The notes under the pieces are model-generated. The model made no database searches. It saw nothing but the letters and a program-made list of their open reading frames with translations, and was not told the DNA's origin. Shown here piece by piece: positions 22,264 through 34,833 of a DNA stretch of 64,000 bases. The translations under genes and the position numbers were made by a program. Origin of the DNA: Hydnum rufescens UP504 (Eukaryota > Basidiomycota > Agaricomycetes > Cantharellales > Hydnaceae); NCBI GenBank assembly GCA_014904985.1, contig MU128974.1:84885-148884 (forward strand). The letters run 5' to 3'. How positions within the stretch are numbered: position 1 is the first letter of the stretch; each line of letters opens with the position of its first letter.

Positions 22264-23770
22264 TCATTCTGTCTTGTGCGTTTGGTCCGCGTTCCTTCCT
22301 CCAATCGGATACGCGCACCATATTCCTATCAGCAGGGTCAGATGTGACGCCAGCAGCACGGCAGATGAAACGTTGGTCGAGGGGAAGACGTTCCATGCGT
22401 ATTCGATGCAACCAAGTAAGATAAGCCTAATCGAACAGAGGGGTCAGTCGCGGAGGCAGATCATCAATGAAACAGGCGGCGAATGAATTACTTGATGGCC
22501 ACTGGAAATTGGGTCCTCCATGCTAAGAACGGAAGTTGTTGTGCATACCAAGCATAGAACTGGTAATGCAAGGATCGGGCACACAAAATGCCAATAAGAT
22601 TGCAGGTAAAGATGATGGTCACAATATCTGAGAAAGACTGAATGAGTGGAACGGCACTCAAGCAGGAGCGTCAGTGGGAACAAAAACCGTCTGGGGTGAC
22701 AGGGACAACGCCAGCAGCGAGACTTGGACGGCGTAATCCACGTTGAAGGACACGAAGCGCTCCACCATCGTTTTGGCACCACCTTGCAAGCGCAAACGCC
22801 ATGAGGATCGTAAGATGCGCTCCCAACAGTGATAATCCAAACGCTCGCGACAGGAAGACACTTTCAGGGACGAATCGCCAATTGACAGTCCACTTGAAGA
22901 GGAAGGCACGAGAGAATTGAAATGCATTTTGTAGATATTCTCGGGGATATTCCTTGAGGAAGGGGATAGCAAGGAGGATTTGGACGGCAAGGATCACGAT
23001 CACATGGTAGATTGTTTGGAATACGCCACAAGACTTCACGATAATCACGAGTACGCCGGGAACGTATAGCAGAATGTTCATTTTGACAGATAAAGCTATG
23101 CTACCACGGAGAGACGGGGTTTATGGAGCTCGTCATGTGAGAACGATTGGCTTCCATACCTGAGTAAGATGCTTCCTGTGGAGAAATATCCCTTGCAATA
23201 CGCCAATATCGCCGCGTATAATGTGGGCATTGCCCAACAGTCATTAAATAGACGCAGGACATAGATGGAGTGGAGCCGTTTGCTCAGAGTGAGCAGTGGA
23301 AGTACCCAAGTTGGAATTGTTCCAAAAGCATCGAATATGGCAAGGCACAGGAATTGTCCAAGAAGATATAGAAAGCTGTATATTAGTTGTGCTATACGGA
23401 TATCATCTCCTGCCGATGTGATGGAATGCAGGATTCGATGTACAAAAACATGCCCAGCTGGATATCTTTTTTAGCAGACAAGGGATCAGATATAGGAAAT
23501 GCTTTATCGACAGAACGCGACTGACACCAGTGGACCGCTGGGGCCCTCGAGTAAGGTATAATTTCGTTCTCCGGTAAGGTACACGTCTATGTGGCGCATA
23601 TATGTAGTAAAGTCGATTTCGGTATCTGAACGATATGGGAGTAAAATGTAGAGAGAATGGTGAAGTCGTAAAAGCTTACAAGGGACGAAACGGATGATGA
23701 ATTGTGTCAAGATGGCATCCGCAATCATCGTCAACGCTGCGATATGCCAGAAATATTTCTGGCTTCGCAT
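22264..23770 (-). CDS. ALG3: ALG3, Dol-P-Man:Man5GlcNAc2-PP-Dol alpha-1,3-mannosyltransferase
   Basis: ALG3 adds the first lumenal mannose to the dolichol-linked N-glycan precursor, in the ER membrane. The proposed start (23770) gives [20 protein letters not shown], a first membrane helix. Then [20 protein letters not shown] and LEGPSGPLV show the acidic lumenal loop and GPLVYPA motif typical of the family. Later exons add [14 protein letters not shown], a row of hydrophobic helices and [20 protein letters not shown]. The core [20 protein letters not shown] is diagnostic. The C-terminal exons read [20 protein letters not shown] and [20 protein letters not shown] and end at a TGA at 22264. Several short introns are present. 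It is divergent from the SAP-like gene, with about 160 bp between starts. Confidence 0.92.
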
Positions 23771-23930
23771 GGCTTCCCAGAGGGAGAGAAACAGTCCATG
23801 ATAGGCGAAAGCGGAACATAGAGAAAATGTAGACTGCGTGTCTATGGCCTCGAGCCTTCAAGATAGAAGTACAGTACGGAAATGGGAGACTGGCATTTTC
23901 CGAACATCGTCTCTCAGATATCTCGTCTTC

Positions 23931-26287
23931 ATGGAACACCCTGATTACAAGAAACTAAGTGTTCCTGCGCTCAAGGCCCTCTGCAAGGAAAATCACATTG
24001 TTGGCTACTCCAAACTAAACAAGCTAGCTCTTATCGACAAATTGACCACTCTGACGAACCCCCGTTCTGCTCCTACAACATCTGCTCTTACAATCCCAAG
24101 CTCCTCTGGCATCTCTGATAATCTAACTGACTTGGCCGAAATCGTGTCGATATCATCAATCAAAGAGCCAACGTCTTCCATCGAGGGCACTCGTAATGTT
24201 TCTGCCATTGCCAAGGGGAACAAACAAAACAGAGCGTCATCAGGGATTGATCACGTAGTTATGCCAGACAACTTTGTCAACTTGCTCCCGCAAAGGGTTG
24301 ACGCGTCTTCCGCTACATGCCTGGATGAGCAGACCAACCCGGGACCCTCGATGGAATATTTCTCGAGCACCATTCTTTCCAGTCACCATACAGATCAAGC
24401 GGACCAAACCCAAATAATTGCCCCCACGCTTATATTTACCGAACCACCCGTCCCCACATCGGTCCCCCCTTCTAATGTTGGTGATAACACCATGTCTTCT
24501 ATCCGCACTCCACCGACCTCGGCGCCAGTTTCTTCGAACAAGAGAAAAGTACACTCGGCCTCTGTAGATGAAAATGTCGTTCACTCTAAGAAGACTAAGC
24601 CATCCAACCTCGATCGTCTAATTACCTCAAGATTTCAAGTCCCAGGAACACCCATGACGCAATCCCCATCCTTAGCTACTGCAAAGCGTGCCTCCGATAT
24701 TCCCTCGTCTGCGTCAATGGGTGACCCCAATTTCTTCTCTGGACGCGAGCTAATAAGTGGAATGAATTCTACCGATATTTCCAACCCCAGAACAGACGCT
24801 AGCGATTGTGCTTCCACAGTCGGATGCTCTCGCCCGCTTCGTCGCAATCTGCTCCCTCCTTCTAAGCCGTTTGTACCCCACCGTCCCAAAGCTCCGTTCA
24901 GGGCACTTGTACCTTGCAAGTCTTCATCATCCAAGGTTTCGAATGTTGTCTCTACTTCAGTCTCTCAAGTTCCTCTCCATCACCTCAATTTTCCGATGCC
25001 TTCCGAACCCCTTCCTCCACCCCAGGACATTACGCTCCCGCCTCGGCTGTCTCAACGATCTCTTACTGTCCGACTCTCCATCATCCTCATGTACCTATCA
25101 GATTCCGATCGAAGGAGCTGCTGCCTAGTGTCGAAGGCTTGGAGGTATGCCGGTACGTGATTTGTTGGGATTGCTTGATTGTTCTATACAACACAGTTGT
25201 CAGCATCTTGTTTCTCTCTAGTATATCTGACAGCTCAAACAATTCTCAAGCGACATTTTTCGGGATCTCGGCTAGAGGCATATCTTCTTCCCCTCAAAGG
25301 GTCTCTCGCTCAACTCAACGTCTGGTCTTACCTCCGTCAGCGTCAGCACGAAGGTGTCACCCGTCGTGAAGCTTACGATCGCTCGTTCCTGGTCGGCCTA
25401 GCTGGTCCACATGCCGTCAGTGACCATTTATGGGCCAGTCCAGATCATGAGCGTCAAATAGTGGTCGTGCTTCGGTGATTATTATTCCAGGGGTCCTTCC
25501 CAAACTTCCAGTATTCAGCTGAATGTTAATATCCAGTCTATCAGCTTCATTCTTGCCAAGCTATGGGTCGCATCCAATATCTCAGATCAACGTGTTCTCA
25601 GATGGACTAATTCTATCGTCGTAGACGCGCGGCCTGCACGTGGCGCTAACGCTCTTGCTGAAATTTGGGAAATCACTGTGTGCCACGGAGTGAAGGCATG
25701 CACAGGCGCCACAATTGGGAGCGGATCTCCCGTTCGGCTTGAAGTTTTCTGGGTCCTAGCCGCCACCGGGGAACCCATCGGTCATGCTCCTGTAGATCCT
25801 TTTTCTGTTGAAGAGGATGGCCCTACCCTACCTCTGAGACTCGACTGGCATACACACCTCTCGTCGGATTCTAACAAGAGATCGGCTCTGATAGATTGTA
25901 TACATTGGACGAATGCCGAGGAATATACACATGGAATTAGTTCGCACTGGCTGAAGACAGTCTCCCAGGAACCATCTGCCCTGCATATCGCACAGAAAAA
26001 GGTGGCCGAGCGTTACATTCTCGCTAATGTTGCAGGCAATAGGTTAGCCTCTCCTTTCCATTGCTATCGCATCCTCTGCCATGAATCCTCCAAATGATAG
26101 TTTGAGTGGCTGTTATCAGTCATCGGCGGAAATTGCTCGAAATTTCCAAGGAACTCCGGCCGTGGTTTCAGTGTTGAATACGAGAAACATGCCATTGGCC
26201 TGTTTGTCCCAGAGTGCGTCTGCTCGAGAAGTGCCGAATATCACAATCATTGACTGCCATGTTCGGGTCCTTCATATGGCCATATAG
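23931..26287 (+). CDS. SAP-domain-like protein of unknown function
   Basis: The start is the ATG at 23931. The first 40 residues (YKKLSVPALKALCKENHIVG, SKLNKLALIDKL) have the two-helix pattern of a SAP DNA-binding motif. A long Ser/Thr/Pro-rich linker of about 330 residues follows and is probably disordered. It leads to SLTVRLSIILMYLSDSDRRS and CCLVSKAWRYAG, which resembles an F-box-like helix pair. After introns come LKRHFSGSRLEAYLLPLKGS, SISFILAKLWVASNISDQRV and EIWEITVCHGVK, and then a domain with FWVLAATGEPIGHAPVDPF. This layout matches a mushroom-wide family with no assigned function. The end is uncertain: after about 26050 two frames look protein-like, and one (GRGFSVEYEKHAIGLFVPEC) would require a different splice or an indel. 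Confidence 0.7.
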
Positions 26288-27560
26288 GCACCATTACGTT
26301 GAATCCATCCACTTTAGCTCGAGGGGTAAACCACTACATCCGGCAATAGCAGTCGTGATGACTCCGGCACGGGAATACTACATATTGAGGGACACTGGGA
26401 CCAGTATTGGAAGCGAGGAGAGTGGTCTCTATCCGGCGTGGGCGAGAGCCATCAGGTGTTCTCAGCTTGGGTTCCCTGATGAGACGTAGTGGACCATAGT
26501 GGCGATTGACCCAGTTCAATAATTCCTACATAGACTATAGGGCTCAGGAGTCTTTCCTATCAACAATACTACTTATAACAATACAGACAATCATGCAAGC
26601 ACCAGTACAGAATGATAGTAGATCATTGCAGCATGGATTGGACTATGGGATGGTTACCGTTGTACGATGCTTCAAGATTGCTTTCCCATTCGTTGCGGCT
26701 TGTTGGTGACCTCGAGCACACGAAATCGGGCGATCAATCTCGCTTTGTAGGATCCAGTTTCTTGGATACGGTGGCTCAAGCTATACGTACTTGTGGCGGA
26801 CTCTGACTATGGTCCATGGCGACGGGCTAGATCCGCATTGCAGAGTACAGTATGTATGTCATCCGGTTTTGAAGATCTCGTATCATTCCTGTTCCGCTAT
26901 CTCTTGGGAGGGCCTCGAACTCCATGCAGACACAAGGTAGGCCATGTGGGATATGGGAGGCTTCGGGACGTGCCATCAATAGCCACGGAACAGCTGCAGC
27001 TTCCAGAATGCGAGAATAAACACAGGGCGTTGACCAGGAGGCTGGAAGGGAGCCGCATCTGTAAGCGAGCAAGCACTGATATGGATGAGCCGACCCGAGC
27101 CGTGAGATTTTGCTTAGTACGGTTACGGTTGTGCCATGAACAAAGCAGCTCAAGTCTAGACACGCGGAGGCCGCAATGCAGGATATTCTACTCCATGACG
27201 ATCAAAGCTCTTTCTATCCCTGCAAATCTGCCAACGTGGAAAATTCCTGCAAAAAAACAAGTCGGATGATGTGTGAGTGATGAACTGAATAGGCGTTGAG
27301 TCGCCATGGGGAAGTGTACCGCTGTTTAGACTCTCTTGCCCTTTGTTGACCCCTCCAATCCAACGCTTTCTCTGGCCTGCGCCCTTATTTGCGCTCACCT
27401 CTTTACGCCGGAGGCGTTCCTTTTGGGCCTCTTTGCCCCCATTCCACACTTCGGGTCGGCACATCAAAAAAAGATTGCGAACTGACGCTGGCCGTAGTTC
27501 GCATCAGCACAGAATTAGTAACGACTTGGTGGTTGGATGTTTCTAGCCAATCCGTCGCCA
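26288..27560. other. intergenic, nothing firm
   Basis: Short frames on both strands only. A plus frame at 26300-26489 could be a last exon of the SAP-like gene. The 200 bp before 27561 are pyrimidine-rich, as expected for a leader of the phosphatase gene. Confidence 0.35.
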
Positions 27561-30501
27561 ATGGCGGCGAGGAATTTGCTGACGTCTCGCCCGAAGCCCA
27601 CCCTCCCCGAATTGCGCATTGTTATATCTGATGACAACAAGACTAGTCCCGGTCACATTGACTCCGGCTATGTCTCTGCCCTTTCCCAGTGTCCCCAGGA
27701 TCCTGACGCTCTGGAAGGACAAGTTTCGCCTCATTCGACCACTTCGTTGTCGGTCGGTTCACCTGTATCTCCCCAGGATGCTCTGTCTGTCTTCACCAAC
27801 CCCACACCTTTCGGAAACCATGGGCCTCTCCCCGCCGTGCCCCCGGTTGCACATCCCTTGGGCTCCCGAAAAAATATTAAGAAACTCAGTCTCACATCCC
27901 TTGATCCTCACCCTACCAGTCCCACTCCTTCAACCCTGTCCCTACGTTCAATCGCACCCAACAGTGTTCCAATTTCCCTTCCACCGTCTCCCCACTATCC
28001 CCATCGCAAACTCAGTCTGAATCCCCCCCCTCGTCCGCCTCGATCCCAACTGCGACAGGATCCGAAGTACCAGTGCGCAGGCGCTCCTCTGTGATGTCTC
28101 TTCCTGTTACATCATCATCCAAAGTTGGTCGCCGCCAGATCGAGGACGATGCAGAAGGGAACCCATACGAAAATGGCCCAGTAGAGATTCTCCCGGGCGT
28201 ATGGCTAGGCGCCGAAGAGAATGCTCAGGATTGGGATAGTCTGACTAATAATAATATCGGCGGTATCCTCAACGTTGCAAAGGAGGTAATCCTTTCGTTT
28301 GACCGCGAAACTCCGGAGAGCACGTCCGGGGGCGATGGTGAGCCCCTGACGATGCATTTTGGGAAAGACTATGCTAGTGGCCGACCTGCACTTTCCTATC
28401 TGCATCTTCCCTGGTCACATGGTCAATCTGATCTTGTGAAACAGGGATTTGTTGATGGAATGGCATTCATTGATAAATACCTGGCCAAAAGCATAGGGGT
28501 CTTGATCCAGTATGTTGTCGACAGCTAACTTAACGATCGCCCTCTATTGACGGGCTATGGCTCTGTAGTTGTCAATGTGGAATATCTCGATCAGCTACTC
28601 TTGCAATCGCATACGTGATGCGCGCTGCACACGCACCTCACCCTCCGCCTCAGATTGCTTCGTTGAAGAAAGGTGGCATGCAAAGCGCCTACTCTTACGT
28701 CAAGGCGAAGAGTCAGCTAGTTGGTCCCAACATGTCGTACGTGTATTAACGGCATCCCAATATTGTCGACGTGCTTGTTGATGATCCAATCTTAAGCCTT
28801 ATCTATCAATTATTGGAGTATGAGCGTTCCCTTTCCCCGGTCCCTCAGGCTTCGTCTGAGTCATCTGGACGTTCTGAAGAAGAGGAATGGACACGTCAGC
28901 GCCTCGCAATGGATGAGGAGGATAACATGGAAAGCTCAGAAAAGGTCGGCTTGAACCAGACCGCTCTTGAAAGGGCTGAAGCTCGCGAGCTCGACCAACG
29001 TATGATCGAGAGGCGCGATCATATGCAACGATATCCTTCACGTTCCTCAAGTGCATCCAGTGTCCTACCGGATAGTAGCGTGCATGGGAAGGGCCGCTTC
29101 GGTAACCCAATAACTCGTCCTAGGGGCTTGAGTATTGGCAGCGATCGGACGAGTCGGAGCAGTGTCGTCAGCGATTCCCTTCTCGAAGTCAACGAGGAAT
29201 CTGAGTACGACGAGACTGAATACGACGAGGGGTCGGGTCATTCTCGCAAGAGCAGCGTCGAAATAGAGAGCGCGGATGGCGATGGTATCTACCTTAATTT
29301 GCCAGCGTTGGACCGCTCCGCCCGATCGCCGGTCATTCTACCAACTATTTTGCCTCCCCGCCGGAAGCAGGGTGACGTGGGCGTTCCTCCACGGACGGCC
29401 CTTAAGGCTGGAAGCTTTCTCGATAGCTCCAGTTATGCGTCTGTATCAAGGCAAACGAGTGCCACCTCTCTTTCATCCGACCCCCCTGAAAAGAATTCTT
29501 TCTTCCCTCCGCCATCTACTCCTGCAACCCCATCGAGCTTCGTAGTTCCTTTTCCTCGTCGTCGATCTCCATCACCGAACTTCAGCCTGGCCTCTTCCCG
29601 TAATTCTCGCCGGGTGCCAAATCTTCACACTGTCCTGGACTCTGTTCCATCATCGCCGGATCTCAGCGAAACGGAAATCTTTCCTGTGGGTCTCACGAAG
29701 AGGCGGCCTCCTCCAGCGGAATTGCACCTCTCAATTCCCCAAGAGGATCAAAGCCCAAGAATTGAGGTCTGTCAAGACAGTGATGAGGTTTCGCACGGGT
29801 CCCCGGATCGCAAGGGCCGGCCACCACCGTTACTCATTCCGGTATCCCCCCAGCAATCCAACTACGCCATTGTTTCCTCATCCGATAGTGGTGAGGAATC
29901 AGCTCTCTCTCAAGCTTCCTTAGTCTCCAGCCTGGCTCCGCATCGGGCCATTCCCGATGATCGTAGGAATCGGTTGCGATGGCAGGCACCGCTGTATCCC
30001 CCACCATCCACGTCAACGAACGTCGCTGGTTCAGCCACACCTCACCAGACCCTATTTATCTTTCCTGCGTCCCCAACGTGGTCTCGAGACCCGATGACAC
30101 CAGCAGGAGGGCTCAACCCAACGGCACCTACGCCATCCACGATGCTTCTTACGACTACGATGACCAGTCCAATGTCTAGCAAAGGTTCAACCCGTGCTAT
30201 TTCGACTTCATCCTTATCATCAGACGCCTCTTCCCTCACCACCCGTTCCTCTGCTTCTCGCAAGCGTGTTATGGCTCTTCCGTCTGGTGTGACCCCCACT
30301 CTGGCGGCTTTCCGCTCTTCGATTAATGGCTCTAAGTTGCGAAAGGGAGAGTGGGCGGGGATGCCCAGCACCCCAACTACTGCAACAGCTCACGTGGAAG
30401 CTCGGGGATGGATGATGGGTGCTGGAAGCCCTGGAAGTATGGATATGCCCCTCCCATCCTGGGCTGGTCCCATCCACTCTCGACCACGGCATCCATACTG
30501 A
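27561..30501 (+). CDS. dual-specificity protein phosphatase with long disordered tail
   Basis: The catalytic domain is that of dual-specificity phosphatases, which in fungi (e.g. Msg5, Pmp1) dampen MAP kinases; that assignment is an inference. The start chosen is the ATG at 27561 (MAARNLLTSRPKPTLPELRI). A Ser/Pro-rich N-terminus of about 200 residues follows. The phosphatase domain begins VEILPGVWLGAEENAQDW and GGILNVAKEV. After an intron (28511-28568) HCQCGISRS gives the HCx5R active site, followed by ATLAIAYVMRAA. The next exon ends SYVKAKSQLVGPNMS and joins LIYQLLEYERSLS after another intron. The remaining 560 residues are Ser/Pro-rich with acidic and RRRSPSP-like patches, likely phosphorylated. 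A frame switch at a C8 run (28023-28030) would be resolved by one more C. Confidence 0.87.
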
Positions 30502-31419
30502 GATATGTCCTCGGTACATCCTCGATCTCCGAACATCTCTATTTTTCGTTCTTCTTATCCGTCGATAAGTATTTTTGCTGTCCCTCGTTGTGTCGTTCCT
30601 CGCGTGGTCTTCTCGAATCTGGACAACTTTTTTTTTACTATTCACCACGGACGATTCCCTCACTAGTACGCACGTCTCTATTCACACTTCCAGTATTCGC
30701 CGTTTGGGTTGTGGTTGCCTTCGTTGCATCTCCCTCTTGAGCTTCCTATTTCGCTTGCTCCGTTTTGTTCGTTCGCACCCATCAGATCCCATGTGCCCTG
30801 AGATAAACTCGGATCAAATAGCATGCTATCTCGAGTCAGTACGTGCCGTGAAATGTCCTTTGCGCCGCTCAACTAAGAAATGGCGAGTATAATGTGTGAG
30901 TGGTGGCTGCATTGGATTCAAAAGCCACAATGGCCCCAATAGCACCCGTACTTTTAAACTCTCTGCGTGCAATAAAAGTCAAGGAACCCGCTTGATTGTC
31001 CCTTACAGATTGGGGATGACGATCGTAAGGCCTGGATAACCACGGTGCTAAGGTGGAATACCCAGATTTGGCCCGCGATTCTCGTCAATACGAGTATACA
31101 TGAACTCAGGGGCTTCCAAGATTTAGAGGGCTGAAACAGGGTGAGACGTATCGTGACAGAGAAGGAGCAGGGGAGTGCGACGAAAACAATGCATGCATGA
31201 ACACAACCATTCGATTCACGAAACCTTTAGGGAATACTAATGAACCATAGTTAGCTATATGGGCGCCACAGTGCGTGACCGAAGAGGACGGTCTTTGCCG
31301 CAGGTAGTGACGACTGCTCCAACTATATTGGGGTCCGATGCGAGAAGGATATCATGAGTACATGACCAGAATTCCACCCAATGACGCCCGCCACTTACTT
31401 CGTGCTGCGCCAGGGCTAG
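30502..31419. other. intergenic, 3' flank of phosphatase and 5' flank of peptidase gene
   Basis: Pyrimidine-rich for the first 250 bp (likely 3' untranslated region). No convincing gene in the rest. Confidence 0.35.
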
Positions 31420-33491
31420 TGTATCGTGTGCAATCTGTCTCGAATCGCTGGACCACCTCACTATCGAGGAACGCGCAGAACATTATAGCGTCCATTTCGA
31501 TGACGATGGTAAATCTATCTGTCCCCTGTGCCATAAATTTCTCATCGCTATTATGCTATCTAGTACCGTCGAGTTCGACGGCACACACCGTTCCTCGCCG
31601 TTCTTCTCCGGGACCAGGCATTGCTTTCAAAACGAAGGAGAACGTATTCTGGCATGCCCTCCAGGAGACCCCTCCACCAGGGAATTGGACTCCAGGACTC
31701 ATTCCCCTGCTGAAACGTACTTTCACGAAACTCCATTCAAGGGGGATCACTGCACGTGCTGTCCTATGTACTGACGGTGTGTGCCATGTTGGCACCGAAT
31801 TTTGTGCGTCACTTTTGGATCATTGCAATGGTCCTGCCCTGACGCGTGCCTTTAGTTGACTTGGGTTGGGGCTGCGGGTGCGAGTTTTATTTTCGGTGCA
31901 TGTGTTTACGGGACGATTGATGATCCTTTTCCCTCTCTCTCTCTCTTTCTGGACTTGTTAATCAGGTACCGAAACTTCCTGATGGCTTGTACCAGCCTTT
32001 TGGCGCAACAAACTCAACCAATGTACTTTCCATTATTGGACGTTGGAAATGGCTCTTCTGCCAATGTCAATGGTGGTGAACCCCAAGAACTAGGAGGTCC
32101 GGGGGTCCGTGCTCTTCAAGCATGGATCGAGGATGCGTGGCGCAGAGGTATGCACTTACTGGCGAATTACTACATCGTCAACTTTGTAACGCCATTTTCT
32201 AGGCTTCGATGAGGAGGGCGCTAAGGATACCCATATGAAAGGGAAACTTGTGAATACTAAGAAGTGGATTGGGACCACAGGTGAATTTCTCTGATTGTAT
32301 CCATTCGTTTGGATTTGTGTACATTTACAGTTACGTGGTTTGCGTTCCAGATATCTACGTCGCGTTCATTTCTCGGGGGATCCCGTCAGCTTTCTTCCCC
32401 CTTTCCTCTCGTGTCATTTTACACTCACCACAGCGGATAGTGCCCTTCTCGTGGATTTTCCCAAGCCACAAAAGGGCCGTGCCTCCAAATCGCCAGAACA
32501 TACCCCTGCAAGTGCTCTTACTCGATGGATCGTCAATTATTTCGATGACGTTGCCCAGCCAGGCATGGAGGGTGGCCGTAAAGGCAACGCATTTGACCTC
32601 CTGAAAGGTGGGGGCGTGATCGTTAGCAACCGAATGCCTATTATTCTTCAAGTGAGGGCCCCTAGCCAGCTCAGTTATCCTCAACTGATATGACCTGTTG
32701 GTAGCATGCAGGCCACTCTCGGACGATCGTTGGATATGAAAAGACGCGTAACAATTCCATTAACCTCCTCCTTTTAGATCCCTCAAAGCATCCCACGGGG
32801 CTGTCCGCCGTGCAGCCCTCGCCTATCATTCGCAGATGCGCCGTCATCGTGTGGGTCAGAGCAATCTCCATTCAGGGTCTTCATCGCCCCCACACACTCC
32901 ACACTTCGCGTTCTCCGCATCGTCCACTTCGCATCGTCTTTTAGAGAGCATTCGAACGCTCTCTCCTGGTTTGGAAAAGAAGGGACAACCCATTTCTGAA
33001 TCTGTGTCAGTTGTCAACACTAGACCGGTGAAGCGTGTTCGTGGTGCCGCCTTTTCCGATGAAGAGGACGACCTCGGACTAGACGAGAAACTTATACTGG
33101 AACAAGATGGCTTCATAGTCTTAGAGGACAAGGGTTCGCCCCGAACCGTGTCGTTTACGGACACCAGCAGACACCCTCGAACCACCGCGGACCAGCCTTC
33201 ACATAGTGCGGGGACGCCTAGTGCAGAAGAGAGTGCTGCGGATAGATTGTGCGATGGCCTCGATCCTTTGAAAACAGCGAACTTCTTCCGAGTCAATATT
33301 GCGTCCCTCAGGTCAGTCCCTCCAAACTGCTGCCACTTGTTTTCACCTGTTAATGGTTCTCAATTGTATTGCATTGCAGCCAGAAGGACCAGTACCAAAT
33401 CCTTTACTTTCCATTGACTGAACCACTTACCGAGTATCAACAGCTGCAGAGGATGGTGGTGCGGTCATCCATCATCGCTCCCAACCCTTGA
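31420..33491 (+). CDS. ZUFSP/C78 family cysteine peptidase (ZUP1/Mug105-like)
   Basis: Human ZUP1 of this family cleaves K63-linked ubiquitin chains near damaged DNA; fission yeast Mug105 is related. The first clear piece encodes a C2H2 finger (CAICLESLDHLTIEERAEHY, SVHF), then CPLC. The catalytic Cys is in HVGTEFWDLGWGCGYRNFLM, spliced over a short intron near 31855-31965. AWIEDAWRRGFDEEGA and KKWIGTTDIYVAFIS follow, then RWIVNYFD. The next exon, HAGHSRTIVGYEK, holds the catalytic His and LLLLDPSKH the Asp, so the triad is complete. The C-terminal part includes RRAALAYHSQMRRHRVGQ, an acidic Ser-rich loop, and ends SQKDQYQILYFPLTEPLTEY before the TGA at 33489. A frame switch at an A3 run (32785-32787) fits one missing A. 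The exact start codon is not resolved. Confidence 0.85.
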
Positions 33492-33706
33492 TGGTTGATA
33501 TTGGGAGTGACGTTTGAATTTTCCTGGAATCTCCGTGTAGTTCCATCACTCATACGACTCTTTGCACGATCATAACTATAATGCATACGACAGTTACAAT
33601 GTACCCACTCGCATTTGCTAGTCGGTCTGTTTTAAATAGGGATACAAAATGTGGTTATAGGAAGCATTACTTGAGAGGTCTACGAGTCCGTCATAAACGT
33701 GGTCTA

Positions 33707-34503
33707 TTAGAGCTTTGCTTCCCAGCTTACGCCACAGCCACAACCCCCGGCTGCTTGTGGGTTATCTGTAACGCGGAAACTGGAGCCAATGAGCTCCGTA
33801 GTAAAATCAAGGGTAGATCCCTTCAATAATGCCAGTGATACCGGATCGATGAGGACATTGGAAGGAGCTATTGTTGGGGATGAGAAGTGGCTGTGGAATG
33901 TATAAGTCGAGAAATTAGTAGCAAGCACCTAGAAGGGAAGAAGCTGCTAACGCACTAATCGCCGGCGCCTTCATCGATATTTGTAAGCTCCATTTTATAT
34001 TGATAGCCATGACATCCCCCAGACTCCACTGATATACGGAGGGCGACCTTTGGATCATTTTCCCGTAATGAAATAGATCGCAATTGCTAAGAACATAGAT
34101 TAGAAGACTGCAGGAGAAGGGTATGGGAATCTTGATAGAAACATACTTCAGCCGCCCGAGGTAATATTTGGAATCGAGCTTCTGGACCTTCAATAATCTC
34201 CTCGTCTGGGTCGAGAGTTTCTTTAGAAGGCATCGATATCAAGACGGTTTCATGGCGTAACGGGACGGGAGAGTCCGGATGAGAAGAGGTGGACGGGGTG
34301 TTGTCGGAGTAAAGCGCAGTTGCGTAGGGACGTGTTGAGGAGAATGTTCGCGAGGAGAGGATGCAGGCGCGAGCTGGTATTGTGAACACGGAGATATTCC
34401 CCCGCGCCGGGGGGGCATGCCTGCAGTGTCCATACATTAGCCGTCTTGCCAGTCTTGTTGAAGTCAACCGACTTGGATGCGTGTGTTGTAGCGTTCGGAT
34501 CAT
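33707..34503 (-). CDS. ISA2: ISA2, mitochondrial A-type iron-sulfur assembly protein
   Basis: Isa2 acts with Isa1 in mitochondria to build [4Fe-4S] clusters. The start is the ATG at 34503; the first 70 residues are rich in Arg, Ser and Thr and lack acids, as in a mitochondrial presequence. The conserved domain starts with ARFQILPRAAE. After an intron, ENDPKVALRISVESGGCHGY and QYKMELTNIDEGAGD carry the first cluster-binding Cys (SGGCHG). The last exon reads PTIAPSNVLIDPVSLALLKG, TLDFTTELIGSSFRVTDNPQ and GGCGCGVSWEAKL, with the C-terminal CGC pair. All three conserved cysteines are present. It is convergent with the peptidase gene, with about 215 bp between stops, and tandem with the Nudix gene upstream. 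Confidence 0.9.
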
Positions 34504-34833
34504 GGTTCGTTGTGCCAAATGACGGCGGTGAGTAAGAGCGGAAATAGCCGAAGTCCAACTGGGAAATCTCTTTGCTATCTACAGTAATACTGTGTCTTCG
34601 GCTTCGGTTCGTTGGCGGCCCGCGGGGAGTACTGTATACAAATTCGAGCTTTCCCTACCTTCCCTTGCAAAAGCTAGAACGATATGTTCCAGTACGTCTA
34701 GTCCTGGATAACAATGTTGGCGATAGACGCCGCATACGCTGGGTGATGACTTGTATTAAGCGGGTGTATATGCAAATAAAAAAAATTACAAGTAGTCTGG
34801 ATGGTGCTTTTTGTAATGAAGTGCCAGGAATAT

